Source: Flavobacteriales bacterium (GTDB lineage Bacteria > Bacteroidota > Bacteroidia > Flavobacteriales_D > SKUL01). From it: DNA of 33,577 bases. This document shows positions 11,308 through 20,755 of this stretch, piece after piece. Below the pieces are notes generated by a model. That model worked only from the letters and a program-made list of their open reading frames with translations, did no database searches and was not told where the DNA came from. Position 1 is the first letter of the stretch, and each line of letters starts with the position of its first letter. Made by a program: the position numbers and the translations under genes. The stretch spans positions 1 through 33,577 of the forward strand of contig SKUL01000192.1 in NCBI GenBank assembly GCA_007129985.1, in the 5' to 3' direction.

Positions 11308-11452
11308 ACGCTGTATTTGGTACTCTTCGCCACTTGATTGACGCTACTTCTGAACGCCATTCGGATGATTCTGAGCACTTGAAGCATAGCAATCATCGTT
11401 CCAGTTTTACACTCCGCGTTAGGCAACGACGAATACCAAAATTACCAGCAGC

Positions 11453-12763
11453 CTATTTCTGGCGGAAGAAGACATTGATTGGAACCCCTGTAAATGTGAA
11501 GTTTTCGCGCAGTTTATTTTCAACAAAGCGTTTGTACGGATCTTTGATATACTGTGGGAGGTTGCAGAAAAACACAAAACTCGGCACGTGCGTCGGAAGC
11601 TGAGTTACGTACTTAATGCGCACGTATTTACCCTTGTAAGCCGGTGGTGGCGTACGTTCGATGATTTCGAGCATTACATCGTTGAGGCGTGAAGTTGATA
11701 CACGCTGCTTGCGATTCTGAAATACCTCTATGCCCGTTTCGAGGGCTTTATAGATTCGTTGCTTCGTCATTGCCGACACGAACAAAATGGGCACATCGTT
11801 AAAAGGGGCAATCTTTTCGCGGATTTCCTCCTCAAGTTTACGCGTGCTGTGCTGGTCTTTTTCGTACACATCCCATTTGTTTACGAGAATCACCACGCCT
11901 TTTTTGTTCTTGAGAATCATGGAAAAGATATTGAGGTCTTGCTTTTCCAAGCCTTCAAGGGCATCGATGAGCAGAAAACACACATCGCTGCTTTCAATGG
12001 CCCTAATGGATCGAATCACTGAGTAGAATTCCAGGTCGTCATGTACCTTGGCCTTTTTCCTGATACCTGCTGTATCCATCAGCAAAAAGTCAAATCCATA
12101 GGATCGGTAGCGGGTACCTATCGTATCGCGCGTAGTTCCGGCAACATCGGTCACTATATTACGGTCTTCGCCGGTGAGTGCGTTAATGAGCGAGGATTTT
12201 CCCACATTGGGACGGCCCACGACGGCAAAGCGCGGTATGTCCGGTTCATCTTCTTCCTCTGCTGCCGGCTTTCCAAGCAGCTCCACAAGGGCGTCGAGCA
12301 TATCACCCGTTCCACCTCCATTCACCGCCGAAACGGTGTACACTTCACCAAGTCCAAGCGAATAAAACTCAGCCGCCAGCGGAGTCTTGTCTGGCGAGTC
12401 AATTTTATTACAAACCAACAGAACCTCTTTTCCTGATTTACGAAGGAGACGGGCTATGGCCTCGTCATAGTCTGTAATGCCCGATTGCCAATCCACCAGA
12501 TAAAGGATGACATTCGATTCTTCAACAGCCAATTCAACCTGACGGCGAATGGCTTGCTCAAATACGTCTTCGGAATTGATGGTGTACCCACCGGTATCAA
12601 TCACGGAAAATTTCACACCATTCCATTCGGCTATGCCGTAATGCCGGTCGCGTGTAACTCCGCTCACAGAATCTACGATTGCATCGCGCGATTCAGTTAA
12701 TCGGTTAAATAGGGTGGACTTACCCACATTGGGGCGTCCGACAATGGCAACAACCTTTCTCAT
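11453..12763 (-). CDS. der: Ribosome biogenesis GTPase Der (two tandem G domains)
   Basis: [18 protein letters not shown] and [18 protein letters not shown], two NKxD motifs, KH-like C-terminus. Confidence 0.97.
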   Translation of the reverse strand: MRKVVAIVGRPNVGKSTLFNRLTESRDAIVDSVSGVTRDRHYGIAEWNGVKFSVIDTGGYTINSEDVFEQAIRRQVELAVEESNVILYLVDWQSGITDYDEAIARLLRKSGKEVLLVCNKIDSPDKTPLAAEFYSLGLGEVYTVSAVNGGGTGDMLDALVELLGKPAAEEEDEPDIPRFAVVGRPNVGKSSLINALTGEDRNIVTDVAGTTRDTIGTRYRSYGFDFLLMDTAGIRKKAKVHDDLEFYSVIRSIRAIESSDVCFLLIDALEGLEKQDLNIFSMILKNKKGVVILVNKWDVYEKDQHSTRKLEEEIREKIAPFNDVPILFVSAMTKQRIYKALETGIEVFQNRKQRVSTSRLNDVMLEIIERTPPPAYKGKYVRIKYVTQLPTHVPSFVFFCNLPQYIKDPYKRFVENKLRENFTFTGVPINVFFRQK

Positions 12764-12767
12764 CTTG

Positions 12768-13661
12768 TTAGAGGTATCCGTATTTATCGAGTTTGTGATT
12801 TTCGTCGCGCCAGTTTTCGTCCACCTTTACATGCAGCTCAAGAAAAACTTTTGCACCAAGGAACTTCTCCATGGCTTTACGGGCACCGGACCCTACTTTT
12901 TTCAGCTTTTCGCCCTTATGCCCAATGACAATACCCTTTTGAGATTGGCGCATCACATAAATAATTGCCCGAATGTGAATAAGTTCCTCTGTTTCCTTAA
13001 AGCTCTCGATCTCCACTTGTGCTGAATAGGGAATTTCCTTTTGGTAGTGAAGAAAGATTTGCTCGCGAATCATTTCCGACATGAAGAAGCGCATGGGCCT
13101 GTCGGACAACGAGTCTTTATCGAAGTAAGGCGGATGCTCCGGCAACCATTCAATGATGAACTCAAGCACAGTATCCAGATTGAAGCGATGCAAGGCCGAA
13201 ACCGGCATAACAGTAGAATCGGGAAACCATTCCTTAAGTTTCTCCACTTCCTTTGTAACTGCCTCCTGATCGCTGATATCAATTTTGTTCAGAAGCACCA
13301 GCACGGGCACCCCCAACGAGTTGATTCTTTCGCGCAATTCCTCTTCAATGACTTCATCCGGCACCGTGATATAGATGATAATATCTGCATCGCTAAAGGC
13401 CTGCTCCACAAAATTCATCATCCGCTCCTGCATTTTGTAAGACGGAGCGAGTAGTCCGGGAGTGTCAGAAAACACAACCTGATAATCCGGGTGATTAAGC
13501 AAGCCCATGATGCGATGCCGCGTGGTTTGGGCCTTTGGGGTGATGATGGAGAGCGATTCGCCGAGAACAGCATTCATCAGGGTTGACTTACCCACATTGG
13601 GTTTACCGATAATATTTACGAAGCCTGCACGGTGTTTCAAAGCATGAAATTTGGTTAACAA
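12768..13661 (-). CDS. era: GTPase Era
   Basis: [34 protein letters not shown] domain [23 protein letters not shown]. Confidence 0.97.
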   Translation of the reverse strand: MLTKFHALKHRAGFVNIIGKPNVGKSTLMNAVLGESLSIITPKAQTTRHRIMGLLNHPDYQVVFSDTPGLLAPSYKMQERMMNFVEQAFSDADIIIYITVPDEVIEEELRERINSLGVPVLVLLNKIDISDQEAVTKEVEKLKEWFPDSTVMPVSALHRFNLDTVLEFIIEWLPEHPPYFDKDSLSDRPMRFFMSEMIREQIFLHYQKEIPYSAQVEIESFKETEELIHIRAIIYVMRQSQKGIVIGHKGEKLKKVGSGARKAMEKFLGAKVFLELHVKVDENWRDENHKLDKYGYL

Positions 13662-13682
13662 AGAAACAAAATATACCTTTGC
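13650..13682 (+). promoter_or_regulatory. Putative Bacteroidota-type promoter (-33 TTTGG, -7 TACCTTTGC, 19-nt spacer) for the initiator tRNA
   Basis: TTTGG at 13650-13654 and TACCTTTGC at 13674-13682, matching the known TTTG/TAnnTTTG consensus. Confidence 0.65.
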
Positions 13683-13747
13683 ACTCCGTTTGAGGCCAAA
13701 AGAGGCCTTGAATAACGAGAAAAAGATCCAAAATCAAAACGATATAT

Positions 13748-13820
<73 letters not shown>

Positions 13821-13826
13821 CTAAGC

Positions 13827-13864
13827 AAGAGGTTGTTCAACATTGAGCAACCTCTTTTTTTTTT
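13827..13864. terminator. Intrinsic terminator downstream of tRNA-fMet
   Basis: AAGAGGTTGTTCAA / TTGAGCAACCTCTT stem (one G-U) followed by a run of T. Confidence 0.85.
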
Positions 13865-13865
13865 G

Positions 13866-15830
13866 CTACGATTCAGACAACTTCTGCTCGGCCTGCTCCA
13901 GTTGTTCTATGGCTTGTGCCCATTCATCCTCAGTCTGCGAAAGCGCATTTTTTACCGCGGTGATCTCTTCGAAACTGGCCCGCACCAAATCCTGATTGCT
14001 AAAGTCAAGTTCTGCGCTTTCGCGATTCAACTCCGCGAGTTTTTCTTCAAACTCCGTGATTTTGGCTTCAAGCTTTTGCACCTGGGTCTTTATGCGTCGG
14101 GCTTCTTTTTCAAGCTCTTTTCGCTGCGCTCCATGCACTGCTTTTCCTTTTTCCGCTACCGGTTTTACGGCTTTGGTTTTGGCAGCGCGCTCGTAGTTGG
14201 CAATGTTGGCGGCGTTCTTTTCCGCCAAAAAAGTCTGAATATCCTTGAGGTGTGTTTTCAACCCACCCGATTCTATTTCGAATAGCTTATCGGTAAGACC
14301 CTGCAAAAAATGCCGGTCGTGAGACACGATGAGCAAAGCACCCGGAAACTGTTGAAGCGCCTGTTTCAACACGTCTTTCGAGTCAATATCAAGGTGGTTG
14401 GTAGGCTCATCCATGATGAGCAGGTTGTACGGCTTCAGCATCAACCTGCAAAGTGCCAGTCTCGATTTTTCGCCGCCGCTCAGCACTTTAACCTTTTTGT
14501 ACACATCGTCTCCGCTAAACAGAAATGCTCCCAGTAAGCTCCGGATACGCGTGCGCATATCGCCGGTGGCCTCCTGGTCTATCACCTCAAAAACGGTGAG
14601 ATTCTCGTCGAGCGTTGTGGTTTGGTGTTGGGCAAAATAGCCCATTTGCACCTGATGGCCCAGATTCACCTCACCACCATCCGGTGTTTCGTCGCCCACC
14701 AAAATGCGGAGCAGCGTGGTCTTACCAATTCCGTTTTTACCGATAAGGGCTACTTTCTCGCCGCGCTCAAGCTCCATCTGTACATCGCCAAACAGGTGCT
14801 TGCTTCCGTAGTGCTTGCCAATGCTATTTGCCTTGAGCACCACCTTTCCCGGCCTTGGAGCTTCGGGAAAACGGAGGTTAAGCGATTCGTGCTGGTCCTC
14901 ATCCACCGTCACACGCTCCATGCGGTCTAGCTTCTTGATGAGCGACTGAGCGAAAGAAGCTTTTGAACTTTTGGCTCTGAATTTATTGATGAGGGCCTCG
15001 GTTTCACGCACGGTGCGCTCCTGGTTACGGGCTTCCTGCCGTTGCTTCTCGATGATGAGCTCGCGCTGCTCCAGAAAACCCGTGTAGGACGCTTTGTAAT
15101 CGCGGATTTTGCCGTTTACAATCTCTATGGTGCGAGAGGTCACTGCATCGAGAAAAGCAACATCGTGCGAGATGAGCACCATCGAGCCACTGTAGTTGGA
15201 CAAAAAGCCCTCCAGCCATTCTATGGATTCAATATCGAGGTGATTGGTGGGCTCATCTAAAAGCAGTAAATCGGGCGACGTAACCAGAATTTTGGCCAGC
15301 TCTACGCGCATTTTCCAGCCGCCGCTAAATTCGTTCAGGGAGCGGTCGAAATCCTGCCGGGAAAAACCCAATCCTTTAAGCACGCGTTCAATTAGTTCTT
15401 CGGAGGACTGCCCTCCAATCAACTGATACCGCTCATTAAGGAGGTTAAATTCATCGAGCAGCTCAGCCATCACGTCCATATCGTCTACTCCGGCATCGAA
15501 TGCCGCTTGAATTTCGGCGATCCGGTTCAACATGCCTTGCTCTTCCTGCCGCGCCTCTGCAACAGCCTGAATGACGGTTTGGTCAGAGTGATGGTCAATT
15601 TCCTGAGGCAGATAACCGATGGAATATCCGCTGGAACTTGCCACATCGCCTTCCTGAGGTTTGATAAGGCCGGCCATCAACTTGAGCAGGGTAGATTTTC
15701 CCGCACCGTTTCGCCCCACCAGCCCTATACGATCCTGATCATTTACCTGAAATGAGATGCCGTCAAAAATGGGCCTATCTCCAAAATGCAAGCTTACATT
15801 ACCAACTCCAAACATGACTCTTGGTTGCAA
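13866..15830 (-). CDS. ABC-F family ATP-binding cassette protein
   Basis: Two ABC domains (GRNGAGKSTLLKL and GKNGIGKTTLLRI; LSGGEKSRLALCRLML), inter-domain linker, no TM segments, coiled C-terminus. Confidence 0.92.
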   Translation of the reverse strand: MQPRVMFGVGNVSLHFGDRPIFDGISFQVNDQDRIGLVGRNGAGKSTLLKLMAGLIKPQEGDVASSSGYSIGYLPQEIDHHSDQTVIQAVAEARQEEQGMLNRIAEIQAAFDAGVDDMDVMAELLDEFNLLNERYQLIGGQSSEELIERVLKGLGFSRQDFDRSLNEFSGGWKMRVELAKILVTSPDLLLLDEPTNHLDIESIEWLEGFLSNYSGSMVLISHDVAFLDAVTSRTIEIVNGKIRDYKASYTGFLEQRELIIEKQRQEARNQERTVRETEALINKFRAKSSKASFAQSLIKKLDRMERVTVDEDQHESLNLRFPEAPRPGKVVLKANSIGKHYGSKHLFGDVQMELERGEKVALIGKNGIGKTTLLRILVGDETPDGGEVNLGHQVQMGYFAQHQTTTLDENLTVFEVIDQEATGDMRTRIRSLLGAFLFSGDDVYKKVKVLSGGEKSRLALCRLMLKPYNLLIMDEPTNHLDIDSKDVLKQALQQFPGALLIVSHDRHFLQGLTDKLFEIESGGLKTHLKDIQTFLAEKNAANIANYERAAKTKAVKPVAEKGKAVHGAQRKELEKEARRIKTQVQKLEAKITEFEEKLAELNRESAELDFSNQDLVRASFEEITAVKNALSQTEDEWAQAIEQLEQAEQKLSES

Positions 15831-15835
15831 TCAAA

Positions 15836-15867
15836 GAAAAAAGCGCCGTATTAAGGGCGCTTTTTTC
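15836..15867. terminator. Terminator at the end of the gldKLMN run (near-symmetric)
   Basis: Perfect inverted repeat GAAAAAAGCGCC-8 nt-GGCGCTTTTTTC, between the gldN stop and the ABC-F start. Confidence 0.85.
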
Positions 15868-15887
15868 TTCGTGAGAAATAGATTGTA

Positions 15888-16748
15888 TCAGAAGTTCCAG
15901 AGGTCGTGCTCCATCAGAAAGAGTTCCTCCTTGATTCGCTCCGACTCAAGCAGTGCGTCAATTCCAATGGCGTATTCCACAATGCTGCGGTCATATACGT
16001 TTTGCTCTTTGTGAATGAAACTCGAAAACTGGCGCTTCATAAAGATATCATCAAAGGTTCTACGCTCTGAATCGTTGGCGCGATTGTACACTTCCCAGTT
16101 CGAGAAGAGGTAGCGGCACTCCGGGAAGTAGAGCCAGAACAGCGTTCTGTAGGCACCTGTTCGCTCACCATCTTGGGTAAGAGCCGCGATTTGCGGTGCC
16201 AACCCGATGATGCGTACATACATTTCCGAGCGCTGCTTGTCAAAATACCAGTCCTCCTTGATTTGGTAACGTTCAATCTGATCGGGTGTGATATCGTTTT
16301 GTTGAATCACTTCAATCATCCTGTCCCAATCATCCGGGTCGGGTACGAGCATCGTGTCCATCTTGGCCAAAATACCCTCCACTTCAGAAATAAGCATGGG
16401 GTCGTTGAACTCATCATCCAGTGTCACTCCGGGGTCGTATGCCGTGATGGAGCCTTCTACAATCAAACCATCGCGAATAACCTGAAACAGACTTTTGCGA
16501 TCGTTAATCTCATTGTGAGGAAAGTACAACGGGTGATTAATTTTTTCTTTTAGCTCAATGGTACGCCATATTCGCTTCGACCACATAACATCCGCCTCGC
16601 GAAGGTGCGGGTACTGGATGATTTTGTTGGTCTTGGTATGCTCTTTAATGTACGCACCATCAAGAACTGTTTGCGCCTGCATAGTGAAGGGAAACGTCCC
16701 TACACTCAGGAGAAGCACTGCCGAAAAAATCTTTCTTGCGTTGTTCAT
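15888..16748 (-). CDS. gldN: Type IX secretion/gliding protein GldN (PorN)
   Basis: Signal sequence plus VMWSKRIWRTIELKEKINHPLYFP motif; position after gldM. Confidence 0.92.
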   Translation of the reverse strand: MNNARKIFSAVLLLSVGTFPFTMQAQTVLDGAYIKEHTKTNKIIQYPHLREADVMWSKRIWRTIELKEKINHPLYFPHNEINDRKSLFQVIRDGLIVEGSITAYDPGVTLDDEFNDPMLISEVEGILAKMDTMLVPDPDDWDRMIEVIQQNDITPDQIERYQIKEDWYFDKQRSEMYVRIIGLAPQIAALTQDGERTGAYRTLFWLYFPECRYLFSNWEVYNRANDSERRTFDDIFMKRQFSSFIHKEQNVYDRSIVEYAIGIDALLESERIKEELFLMEHDLWNF

Positions 16749-16760
16749 AGCCTCAGGTTT

Positions 16761-18434
16761 TTAGTACACCGTAAAGGAGAGGTTTCCGATGGGGTTGATG
16801 CTACCATCCGGAGCCTGTGCCTTGATGTTCTCAATGAGTATTTTCTGGTTTCGCGCCACGTTTTGTAGCATTTGTTTTTGCTCATCCGTGAGGCGGTTAC
16901 TATTCGACTTCCGGGTAATGGCCTCTCCTCGCATAATGGTAGTTAGGTCGAAAGAAACCACAGGGTACTTGAGGTCGAATACAAAATCTTCCATTTTCGC
17001 TCCTACACCAATCTGGGCAACTGCCTTCGCCTTTTCAATACGGGTGTCTCCAATGCTCAAACCAGCAAATGTTGGAGTTGGCTTGGGTACATTCTTACAA
17101 CGGAAATTCATGCTTCCCATGGGTTTGGAGCTGCCATCGTCCATTTCAACGCTTACGCTGATGACGCACTCAGCCCCTTGCCCGGGTTTTACCACCCAGC
17201 CTTCACTGGTTCGACTAAGGGTTCCGTTTGTGACACTTGGCTTGATCTTCTCTGCTGAGAAACCAGGTACTGAGATATCCACAGGGTTTTCCAAACCGCG
17301 GTAGAAAACATTCATCTTGGTAGGAGAAACAACCAGCGACGGCTTGGCAACTTCAAAGTTCACATCGAACAAGAAAGGTATTTCTCCTTGCGGACCTTTA
17401 AAACGAATCAGACCTTTCCATGTTTGGAAGCCAACCTGACCCGCAGGAATACGCAACTTGGCAAAACCGTCATCTCCTATAGGCACTTCAACGGACTCAC
17501 CCGCGAGTGATGTGGTAGATGAATCGTGCTGAACAGATTGATCTACACCTATCTCTACTGAAGGAAAGTTGGTGTCATCGTATGCCGCGAGGAATACGTC
17601 TGCCCTGAAAGTATCTCCTTGCAGTACGTAATTGGTTTGAGGAATAGCAATGGGTACGAGCTTGGTAAACTTGAATGAAGCCGCATCCACATCAGCCATT
17701 AGCCAAGAAACCATGTCGGCCTCTACGTTCCGTACATCCGTTTGAATTTTTGAAAGGTTGGTGATTACAGCCGCCAGCGGGATGTAATAGAAATTCATAC
17801 CCTCCCAGGTGCTCATGGTTCCGGATGCATCTCTTCGATCAGCGAAATCGAATGTACGGTCAAAGTTATCTGCCAAAACCGGCATCTGCCCGTCCAATAA
17901 CTCCTTTAGCCTGTCCCGAAACTCTTCCAGGTTTTTTCGGAGATTGGCAGCGGCCAAAAAGTCTCCATCAGGGTGCGATGTTCTTGGCATTCCGGCGTTC
18001 TCGCCTACCAACACCTCAGTACTGATGTCGTAGTTGTCTTTCATATTCACGTACTGCAGGGAAAGGACAGTATCCTGACCGCGATTGTTGCTCGCGATAA
18101 CCTCCTCCATAGGTCGCTTCTCTACCTTGGATATGAGGTGTGCCTTGATTCTGTCCACCTGATCGGTGATTTCATTGGCCATCGTACGAACTTCGTCCGC
18201 TTTATTCCAGTTCTCCCTGTATTTCGCAGGGTTTTCACTGTAAGACGCTTCGAATTTTGCGTATTGCTCGTCAATTTTCTGTTTGAAGGTTACTTTGGTA
18301 TTCTCCAAACCTTCATTGATCAGTACAAAAGCATCAAGGATTTCCTTCGACACATTAAGTGCGAGAAGAGCCGTGAGTACCAGGTACATCATACCGATCA
18401 TCTTCTGCCTCGGTGTTTCTTTACCTCCAGCCAT
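16761..18434 (-). CDS. gldM: Type IX secretion/gliding motor protein GldM (PorM)
   Basis: MAGGKETPRQKMIGMMYLVLTALLALNVSKEILDAF N-terminus with a single TM segment; long periplasmic region. Confidence 0.97.
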   Translation of the reverse strand: MAGGKETPRQKMIGMMYLVLTALLALNVSKEILDAFVLINEGLENTKVTFKQKIDEQYAKFEASYSENPAKYRENWNKADEVRTMANEITDQVDRIKAHLISKVEKRPMEEVIASNNRGQDTVLSLQYVNMKDNYDISTEVLVGENAGMPRTSHPDGDFLAAANLRKNLEEFRDRLKELLDGQMPVLADNFDRTFDFADRRDASGTMSTWEGMNFYYIPLAAVITNLSKIQTDVRNVEADMVSWLMADVDAASFKFTKLVPIAIPQTNYVLQGDTFRADVFLAAYDDTNFPSVEIGVDQSVQHDSSTTSLAGESVEVPIGDDGFAKLRIPAGQVGFQTWKGLIRFKGPQGEIPFLFDVNFEVAKPSLVVSPTKMNVFYRGLENPVDISVPGFSAEKIKPSVTNGTLSRTSEGWVVKPGQGAECVISVSVEMDDGSSKPMGSMNFRCKNVPKPTPTFAGLSIGDTRIEKAKAVAQIGVGAKMEDFVFDLKYPVVSFDLTTIMRGEAITRKSNSNRLTDEQKQMLQNVARNQKILIENIKAQAPDGSINPIGNLSFTVY

Positions 18435-18472
18435 CTTTTAGATTCGTTTAGATTAGGTTAGAAATAAGAAAC

Positions 18473-19246
18473 TTACCTGTTAACGGTCATCGCCGACAAC
18501 ATGTTTCCGTAAACGGTATTGAGTTGAGCAAGGTTGCTGCTCAGCGCAGCAATGTTCTCTTTGTACTTTTTGGTATCTTCAACAGACTCGTTGAGGTTTG
18601 AGAGAAGCTCACCGATTCCGGCGTAGAGACCTTGAGTTTTAGACAACTCCTGGAATTGTGTTTCATAAGCTTCATTCAAACGGGCAAGGTTACCAGCCAT
18701 TTTCTGAAGGTGTTCACCGGCTGCGGAACCACTCTCTGCTTGAGAAGTAAGGCCCACCAATGATTCAGAGGCACGTGCGTAGGAATCTGATAATTCAGAA
18801 ACGCGGCTAGAAGCACCGCGAAGGTTGTCTACATATTCATTTGTTGCAACAGATGCGTCAGAAATTTCACTCAGTTTATTAGCTTGTGTGCTCAATGCAC
18901 GCATTCCTTCGCCTAAACTGGCGATTAGTTCCGGTTCAATGCGCGCCTCCTCGAGCATGTTGTCGAGCTGTTCTGTAATCGAACCTTTGGGCTCCTCATC
19001 ACCGTGCTCAGCGCGCTCGCCTGTGTTGAGTTCGGGGTAAACCAAACCCCAATCCGGTTCTTCGTGAATCGGCTCAAATGCCGAGAAGAAGAAGATAACC
19101 GCCTCTGTTGTCAGACCAACGGTCAACATGACACCCGCACCGGGCCAGTGCTGAATTTTAAACAGTGCTCCCAAAATTACAATTGCAGCACCCCAGCCAT
19201 ACAGTTTGGCCATAAACTTCTTCCATCCTTTACTTCCTGGTTTCAT
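18473..19246 (-). CDS. gldL: Type IX secretion/gliding motor protein GldL (PorL)
   Basis: KKFMAKLYGWGAAIVILGALFKIQHWPGAGVMLTVGLTTEAVIFFFSAFEP: two TM helices and coiled-coil tail. Confidence 0.97.
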   Translation of the reverse strand: MKPGSKGWKKFMAKLYGWGAAIVILGALFKIQHWPGAGVMLTVGLTTEAVIFFFSAFEPIHEEPDWGLVYPELNTGERAEHGDEEPKGSITEQLDNMLEEARIEPELIASLGEGMRALSTQANKLSEISDASVATNEYVDNLRGASSRVSELSDSYARASESLVGLTSQAESGSAAGEHLQKMAGNLARLNEAYETQFQELSKTQGLYAGIGELLSNLNESVEDTKKYKENIAALSSNLAQLNTVYGNMLSAMTVNR

Positions 19247-19310
19247 AATTCCCTAGCGTTTTAGATTTTGATTGATGTTAGTTATTGATTGAAAAATTGA
19301 GTCCTTGATT

Positions 19311-20666
19311 TTAGTTCCATGATTTTGGATCCCCTGTTTTACCTCTTCCCAGGTAGCTCATTACTGAGCGGAATCCTATGTAACATTTCGCAGTATCCTG
19401 ATACTCGTAGCTTCGTGTACCACACTGCAAGAAGTATTCTATGTCTTTCCATGACCCACCACGAATCACCTTGCGCTTCAGGGCTGGAGGATCATTGGTT
19501 TTCGAATCGTATTGGTATTCCGGGTTCATATCGTGTGAAAAGTCGTACACAGAAGGATCGTAAGCGGTGCTGGTCCACTCAGCTACGTTACCGGCCATGC
19601 AATATAAACCGTATCCGTTCGGCTCGTAGCTACGAACATTCACAGGATGTAACCCATCGTCATCCACATAGTCTCCGCGTAGTGGCTTAAAGTTAGCCAA
19701 CGGACATCCAAGGCGGTTTCGAATGTAAGGGCCTCCCCATGGGTAAAGGCTCAGGTTGATTCCACCTCTTGCCGCGTATTCCCATTCAGATTCAGTTGGC
19801 AGTCGGAACTTGTGTACGTAGGTCTCTCCGTTTCGGAACTTCCACGTATCCAACAACTGCGATCGCCATACATTAAAGGCTTTGGCCTGACCCCAGGTAA
19901 TACCCACTACGGGGTATTCATCGTAGGCGGGGTGCCAGAAGTACGCCTCGGTGAGCGGCTCGTTATACGAATAGGTATAATCGTGAATCCAGCAAAGGGT
20001 GTCAGGATAAACAGGTATCACCTCCCTAATGATGAATTGCGAGCGATCAACGTGTCCGCGGATGGAGTGTGTTTGCCCCAATTGGTTGGTAAAAGAGAGG
20101 TCATTGTCTTTGCCCGACTTACGTGCCGCGCTCTTGAGGTCAATCCAGTAGTACTCAAACAAGAGCTTACGAGTATCAATCTCCTTACGACGATAGAACC
20201 GCTCGTGTTCCGGAAGGAACATATCAAAGAGTTCTTCCCGCTCTTCTTCATCATTCCAGCGAATTTTCTCACGCCAGTTGATGATGGGCGGATAGAGCTC
20301 CTCCCCGTAGGCATCTTCTTCAAAAACGTGCTCACCGATACCAGCCTCGCCCAATCGCATGTGCGCTATTGAGTCGCGAACCCAGTAAACAAACTGGCGA
20401 TACTCGTTGTTGGAAATCTCAGTGTCGTCCATGTAGAAAGCACCCACGGTTACCGTTTTGCTTTTGGTGTTCATGGCGTATGGCACATCCTGATCATTGG
20501 GACCCATCACGTAGCTCCCAAAGTGAATGTAGTTCATACCATAGGGGTTGTACTGAACGAAATCCTCGCGCGGTTGTACACCCACGAGTTCCCCCCTGTT
20601 TCCTCCGCCACAACTGCTAAAAAGCAGCGAGGCGAAAACTGCCATTAAAAAGAGCGTCTGTTTCAT
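19311..20666 (-). CDS. gldK: Type IX secretion/gliding lipoprotein GldK (PorK), SUMF1/FGE-sulfatase fold
   Basis: Lipobox LLFSSC; DDTEISNNEYRQFVYWV, RLPTESEWEYAARGG, NVAEWTSTAYD, VIRGGSW FGE-sulfatase motifs. Confidence 0.96.
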   Translation of the reverse strand: MKQTLFLMAVFASLLFSSCGGGNRGELVGVQPREDFVQYNPYGMNYIHFGSYVMGPNDQDVPYAMNTKSKTVTVGAFYMDDTEISNNEYRQFVYWVRDSIAHMRLGEAGIGEHVFEEDAYGEELYPPIINWREKIRWNDEEEREELFDMFLPEHERFYRRKEIDTRKLLFEYYWIDLKSAARKSGKDNDLSFTNQLGQTHSIRGHVDRSQFIIREVIPVYPDTLCWIHDYTYSYNEPLTEAYFWHPAYDEYPVVGITWGQAKAFNVWRSQLLDTWKFRNGETYVHKFRLPTESEWEYAARGGINLSLYPWGGPYIRNRLGCPLANFKPLRGDYVDDDGLHPVNVRSYEPNGYGLYCMAGNVAEWTSTAYDPSVYDFSHDMNPEYQYDSKTNDPPALKRKVIRGGSWKDIEYFLQCGTRSYEYQDTAKCYIGFRSVMSYLGRGKTGDPKSWN

Positions 20667-20703
20667 CTCTCTATGGTTTTAAAATTTCCTCACAACAGGC
20701 CCT

Positions 20704-20755
20704 TGTAACTAACAACCCGAACCGGTTTATACGGAAACTTTGGTGTTTAGTTACA
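20704..20755 (-). repeat. Inverted repeat/hairpin in the porP-gldK intergenic region
   Basis: TGTAACTAACA (20704-20714) pairs with TGTTTAGTTACA (20744-20755): 11 bp with one bulged base, 29-nt loop. Confidence 0.7.
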
